Of a stretch of DNA of 64,000 nt, positions 60,753-64,000 are shown one piece after another. The stretch's first letter is position 1, and the number at the start of each line of letters is the position of its first letter. The DNA is taken from NCBI GenBank assembly GCA_017562135.1, contig QEYB01001053.1, positions 744,001 to 808,000 of the forward strand, in the 5' to 3' direction. A program made the translations under genes and the position numbers. The DNA comes from Dipylidium caninum. Taxonomy: Eukaryota; Platyhelminthes; Cestoda; Cyclophyllidea; Dipylidiidae. The notes below the pieces were generated by a model. That model did not search any database and was not told the origin of the DNA. It worked only from the letters and a program-made list of their open reading frames with translations.

Positions 60753-60849
60753 CACGTACACACGCACGCACGTACGCACGCGTACGTATACACACGCGCG
60801 CGAACGCACACGAGTATGCAAACACACACGTACGCACGCGCGCACGCAT
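60753..60849. repeat. Alternating purine-pyrimidine tract, Z-DNA prone
   Basis: CA, CG, TA and GC steps alternate for about 60 bases (60753-60812), then again at about 60827-60849, with ACGCACGC and CGCGCGCG runs. Such tracts favour the left-handed Z form. Confidence 0.8.
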
Positions 60850-62182
60850 CGTGGCCTGCGTACGCATTTCGTTGGACAGACAAGCTCAGATGGCCAATAA
60901 TCGCTCAGGTTGGCCGTAGACAATCGATGAAACAACTGAGACGGAGCATCTCATCTGCCGCCGCGTCCACGTACCGGCGACACCCAAGTTACCCGGTGTG
61001 CTGGTTTTGAAGGCAGTGGTGACAAAAAAAGGCAGACTTGCCCCGTCACCCAAGTGTCGGTCACTTCGCCATTTTCAGCTGACCTGGGGAACCGAATCGC
61101 CCCACGCCTCCTCGAATCAAGTGCCCTACGCTAACCTTTTCATTCTGGAAGCCTTCTGCCCTAGGGCAATTTTCGAGGTTGAAGGCTGGAAGGACGAAAT
61201 AGAGACGGGTGTGAAATTGGGCATCTCTTTTTCTCATTAATAAAAAGTTTGCACATCTTTTGGGTGGTGTTAAGGAAAATCCTTTCCTCCTTCTCGGCAG
61301 TACTTTCATCTTTCCCTTAATTCGGCTGAGTTGTTACTTTCCCGCCTTCATAAGCCTTAACCCTGTCGGTTGGTCGCCAGGGTTGTGGTCGATGCCTCCC
61401 AGACCCTTTAGGGCTGACTGCTCGACCTAGTGCAGGCGGCCCGGGCTTTGTTCGCCCCGAGGGCTCAGGAATGCGTCTCGGCAGGTGTCGACCCGATGTC
61501 TTCCAGCAGACTGTTTGAGCCACAGTGTGTTGTTAGTGGCAATATTTTGAGGAGGGCGCTCCGCCAGACGAAATCCCACGATCTGGTTGGGGCCAAACTC
61601 TGCCTCATTTCCCGAATTTTGCCCCATTTAGCCTTCCTTGTAGATGCTAATTCGTCTTGCTCTCTCTCATGCCTCCAAAAAATTCACCGGATGCCTCTTA
61701 TCGACAAGTCTATCACTCGCCCCGAGGAAACGGAGCGATACGCCAGTCTTTTTCACTGGCTCACCCGCCCCAAAAGTGGCAGAACATCAAAAACTCGGGG
61801 CAGATTAATCAACTTACTCGTCCGCCAGCCGAAATGGGGATTTGAGAGACCCCGTGGGACGGTGGTTGCCCAAGGCGTTTTAGGTCATTTCGGATTATGG
61901 TTTTTAATGACATTGGAGGAAGGTGAAGGCACATTTGCCCCCCGGGGAGTAATTTATGGTCTGGGGGATCCACCACCATCCTGTCCTGTCCAACGTAGTC
62001 CGAAGTCGAATAAACTGGGCGTTTTTTACAATCCGCATAGGAAACACACCCGAACTCCGAGGGTTAGACGCGAGGGCCAGTGAAATCCCCTCGTCCTGGG
62101 GTCACGCGCCCTTCTGACCTCGTTATAAAATGAATGCCTTGCCGAAAACAGGGTCCAACACCACGGCTGATGGGCCTACTTT

Positions 62183-63061
62183 ATGAAATTTAAAAGTGGA
62201 CTTGCCCGATGCGGTCTGGGGGAATGTCGGCGCTCGAAGGGTTTTCCTTCTCCCACTTCTCCCGTGAAATGTGACTTTACCTGCGACAGGAAAGACAAAA
62301 AAGGGGAGAATCCTATTACCTCGCTCGCCTTCCTTCCTTCAAAGCGATTCACCAAGTTAATGGGAGGTTGGGAGAAAGTGACCTGCCACACGTTCATCCT
62401 TCTGGTGGAAATGAAGGAAATTAGGTTAACTGAAGGCTCAACAGGCGGCACAAAAAAGATGACTGCCTCCATGAGGGGTTACGTGGAAGGGCGGTTCTCC
62501 ACACTCACCGCCTCGTTGGACGCTCTTACGAAAGCGCGCTTCTGTACTTTTCTGGGGAGGAAAGACACCGAGAAGGGATTTCTTTGTTTTCCCGACCTTC
62601 TGTCCCCGTGGACCGTTAAAACAAGGTGTCGCGGAGACTCCGAAGATGACGCTGAAAGACTGGAGGAGTCTTCACGGTTATGGAGTGAAAGCAGCCGACA
62701 AATCGACATGCTTGGCCCGAAAAATATTTTTTCTCAATGGTGTAACTTTGTCCCAGCACGACAGTCGACGCCTCTGCCAGGATTTCGACGACGACGACGA
62801 CGACAGACAGCGCCACCCGCACTGGCATCGAGCGGCCACACAGGGGAATTGACAAGCGCGGAACTTGTAAATGGACACAACCTCCGGGGGAGGATTCTGA
62901 TGTCCTGGCGAAGGAAATCAGACCTGTGGACTGTGCAGGACAGACGCCGAGTTCTGAGCGGTGCAAGTGGCGAACAGCCGAGGCGGGCAGACTTACTCGA
63001 CGACGACGACATGGATGTTGCCACGGCTGAAACTGCCTGGCTACCCAAAAGTGCTCAGTAA
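62183..63061 (+). other. 292-codon open frame, coding status doubtful
   Basis: A long ATG-initiated frame starting MKFKSGLARCGLGECRRSKG. Its 3' part is basic, with an Arg run from GAC/ACG triplets and then LLDDDDMDVATAETAWL. It shows no known domain and no codon bias resembling the four conserved genes, and its final codons touch the inverted repeat arm. Length alone is mildly suggestive. I would not call it a gene without transcript support. Confidence 0.2.
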
Positions 63062-63990
63062 CACGGCAGCACGGAAGACGTGGCGGCTTTGACAGTTACT
63101 CGCTCCGATTCGAAGGGGGGGCCTCGATGGCTCCAGCGAGGGAATTTGGGTGTGGAGGCAGAGAAATGATAGGAATTGGCGACTTGTTGCATTCCGTCCG
63201 ACTCCCCCTCGACGGCGGACGCCTCAAGTGGCCGAGCCGACCTCGGGTGAAATGATGCCAGGCCAGAGTGAATAGTTCGGTGTAAAGGGGGCAGAGGGGG
63301 AGGAGGAGGGGGAAGAATAATCGGGGGGGGAGAATTGACCAAGCGGCCTCTCGACCTCGCATTTCGAGTCCCTCGCCCCTCCGCTCACTGCCGACGGCCA
63401 CGTCGCAGTCCCCTTCAGACTTTGGCAGGCGACGCCAACGTCAGCCATCAGTGCGACCAGCAGCAGCACCACCACCGCCCCACCTGACGGGGTGGCGCCT
63501 GCCATCGTTGCTCGAGGTGTGCGAGGTGCGCACAGACCTGTCGGTCGCCAGTTGGTCCGGTCGCGGCTCCCGGTGGGCTGCCAACTTCTCCACGCATGCC
63601 GAGTTGTCGTCATTCCGGTGGAAGAGCCACCCATTTAACCGTGTGGAAGGGGGCAGAAGCGGCACTAAATCAGCGTGTCTGTTAGGTTGGAAACCTTGGA
63701 ACGAGCGTTGAGTGTGAGCAGAGAGGATTAAGCGCGCCACATGCGTCTTCTTGAGAAGAAATATCTCTGTTTTTTCTTCGGTTAATAAACGACTCACAGG
63801 ATTTCAGCATAGCATGCGGGTTTTTGTACAAGATTTAGTATAGAAAGGGAATCGCAGCGACGAAGAGGGTGACAATCGCGCAGTGGACGATCGGGTGAAT
63901 GTGGAGAATGTGGCGAAATGTCATGTTGTCGCGAAGAGATTCGCCTCGTCCACGGCAGTTGAGGCTCCGTGTAGTCGTCGTCGTTCAGCA
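63060..63990 (-). repeat. Large inverted repeat 2, right arm, running to the window edge
   Basis: Reverse-complement partner of 55745-56800. Similarity continues to within a few bases of the window end, so the full arm may extend beyond it. Confidence 0.85.
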
Positions 63991-64000
63991 TTGTCAAGCA

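Larger units (their letters stand above)
56801..63059. other. Spacer between the arms of inverted repeat 2
   Basis: About 6.3 kb without a recognised gene. It contains the T tract at 57560-57741, AT-rich sequence at about 58080-60450, the alternating purine-pyrimidine tract near 60753-60849, and a long open frame of doubtful status at 62183-63061. Confidence 0.4.

Noticed and set aside
1..64000. tRNA, rRNA or CRISPR features
   Set aside because: No convincing tRNA B-box with a matching cloverleaf, no rRNA-like sequence, and no regularly spaced short repeats were found by eye.

Overview
This is eukaryotic (animal) nuclear DNA. Genes are split by introns with GT..AG borders, TATA boxes and AATAAA signals are visible, there are no operons or bacterial signals, and the four recognisable genes are metazoan families: an inositol polyphosphate multikinase, an SLC10 transporter, the NURF chromatin remodeller subunit BPTF/NURF301, and a GCM transcription factor. 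Very short introns (about 50-100 bp) mixed with kilobase ones, a GC-rich repeat-laden flank and no vertebrate-type repeats suggest an invertebrate, possibly a parasitic flatworm. That placement is inference, not proof.

Layout. 1-2183: no gene recognised; a diverged tandem duplication and a perfect hairpin. 2184-4455 (+): IPMK-like kinase, five exons. 4882-7862 (+): SLC10-family carrier with a secreted-type ectodomain, three exons. 7863-9940: nothing coding recognised. 9941-27719 (+): BPTF/NURF301, 29 exons traced by splice phase, about 2,920 residues, with DDT domain, N-terminal PHD, AT-hooks, coiled coils, two C-terminal PHD fingers and a divergent bromodomain. 27720-32540: microsatellites and dispersed repeats. 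32541-37189 (-): GCM-domain transcription factor, four exons, with a CCAAT-rich region upstream. 37190-64000: about 27 kb with no recognisable conserved gene, holding two large inverted repeat pairs (arms near 40.5-42.3/45.7-47.4 kb and 55.7-56.8/63.06-64.0 kb), a three-copy tandem repeat, a roughly 180 bp T tract, a Z-DNA-prone tract, and a few weak candidate exons.

The kinase makes soluble inositol polyphosphates, which in other organisms modulate chromatin remodellers. BPTF is the histone-reading subunit of NURF, and GCM is a lineage-determining transcription factor. Nothing in the sequence shows that these neighbours are co-regulated. Single-base frame breaks occur in all four conserved genes (six in total) and look more like assembly indels than biology. 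The most interesting observations are the bromodomain with a replaced ZA loop, a possible alternative last exon inside the bromodomain intron, the direct repeats flanking the 3' half of the GCM gene, and the paired large inverted repeats.
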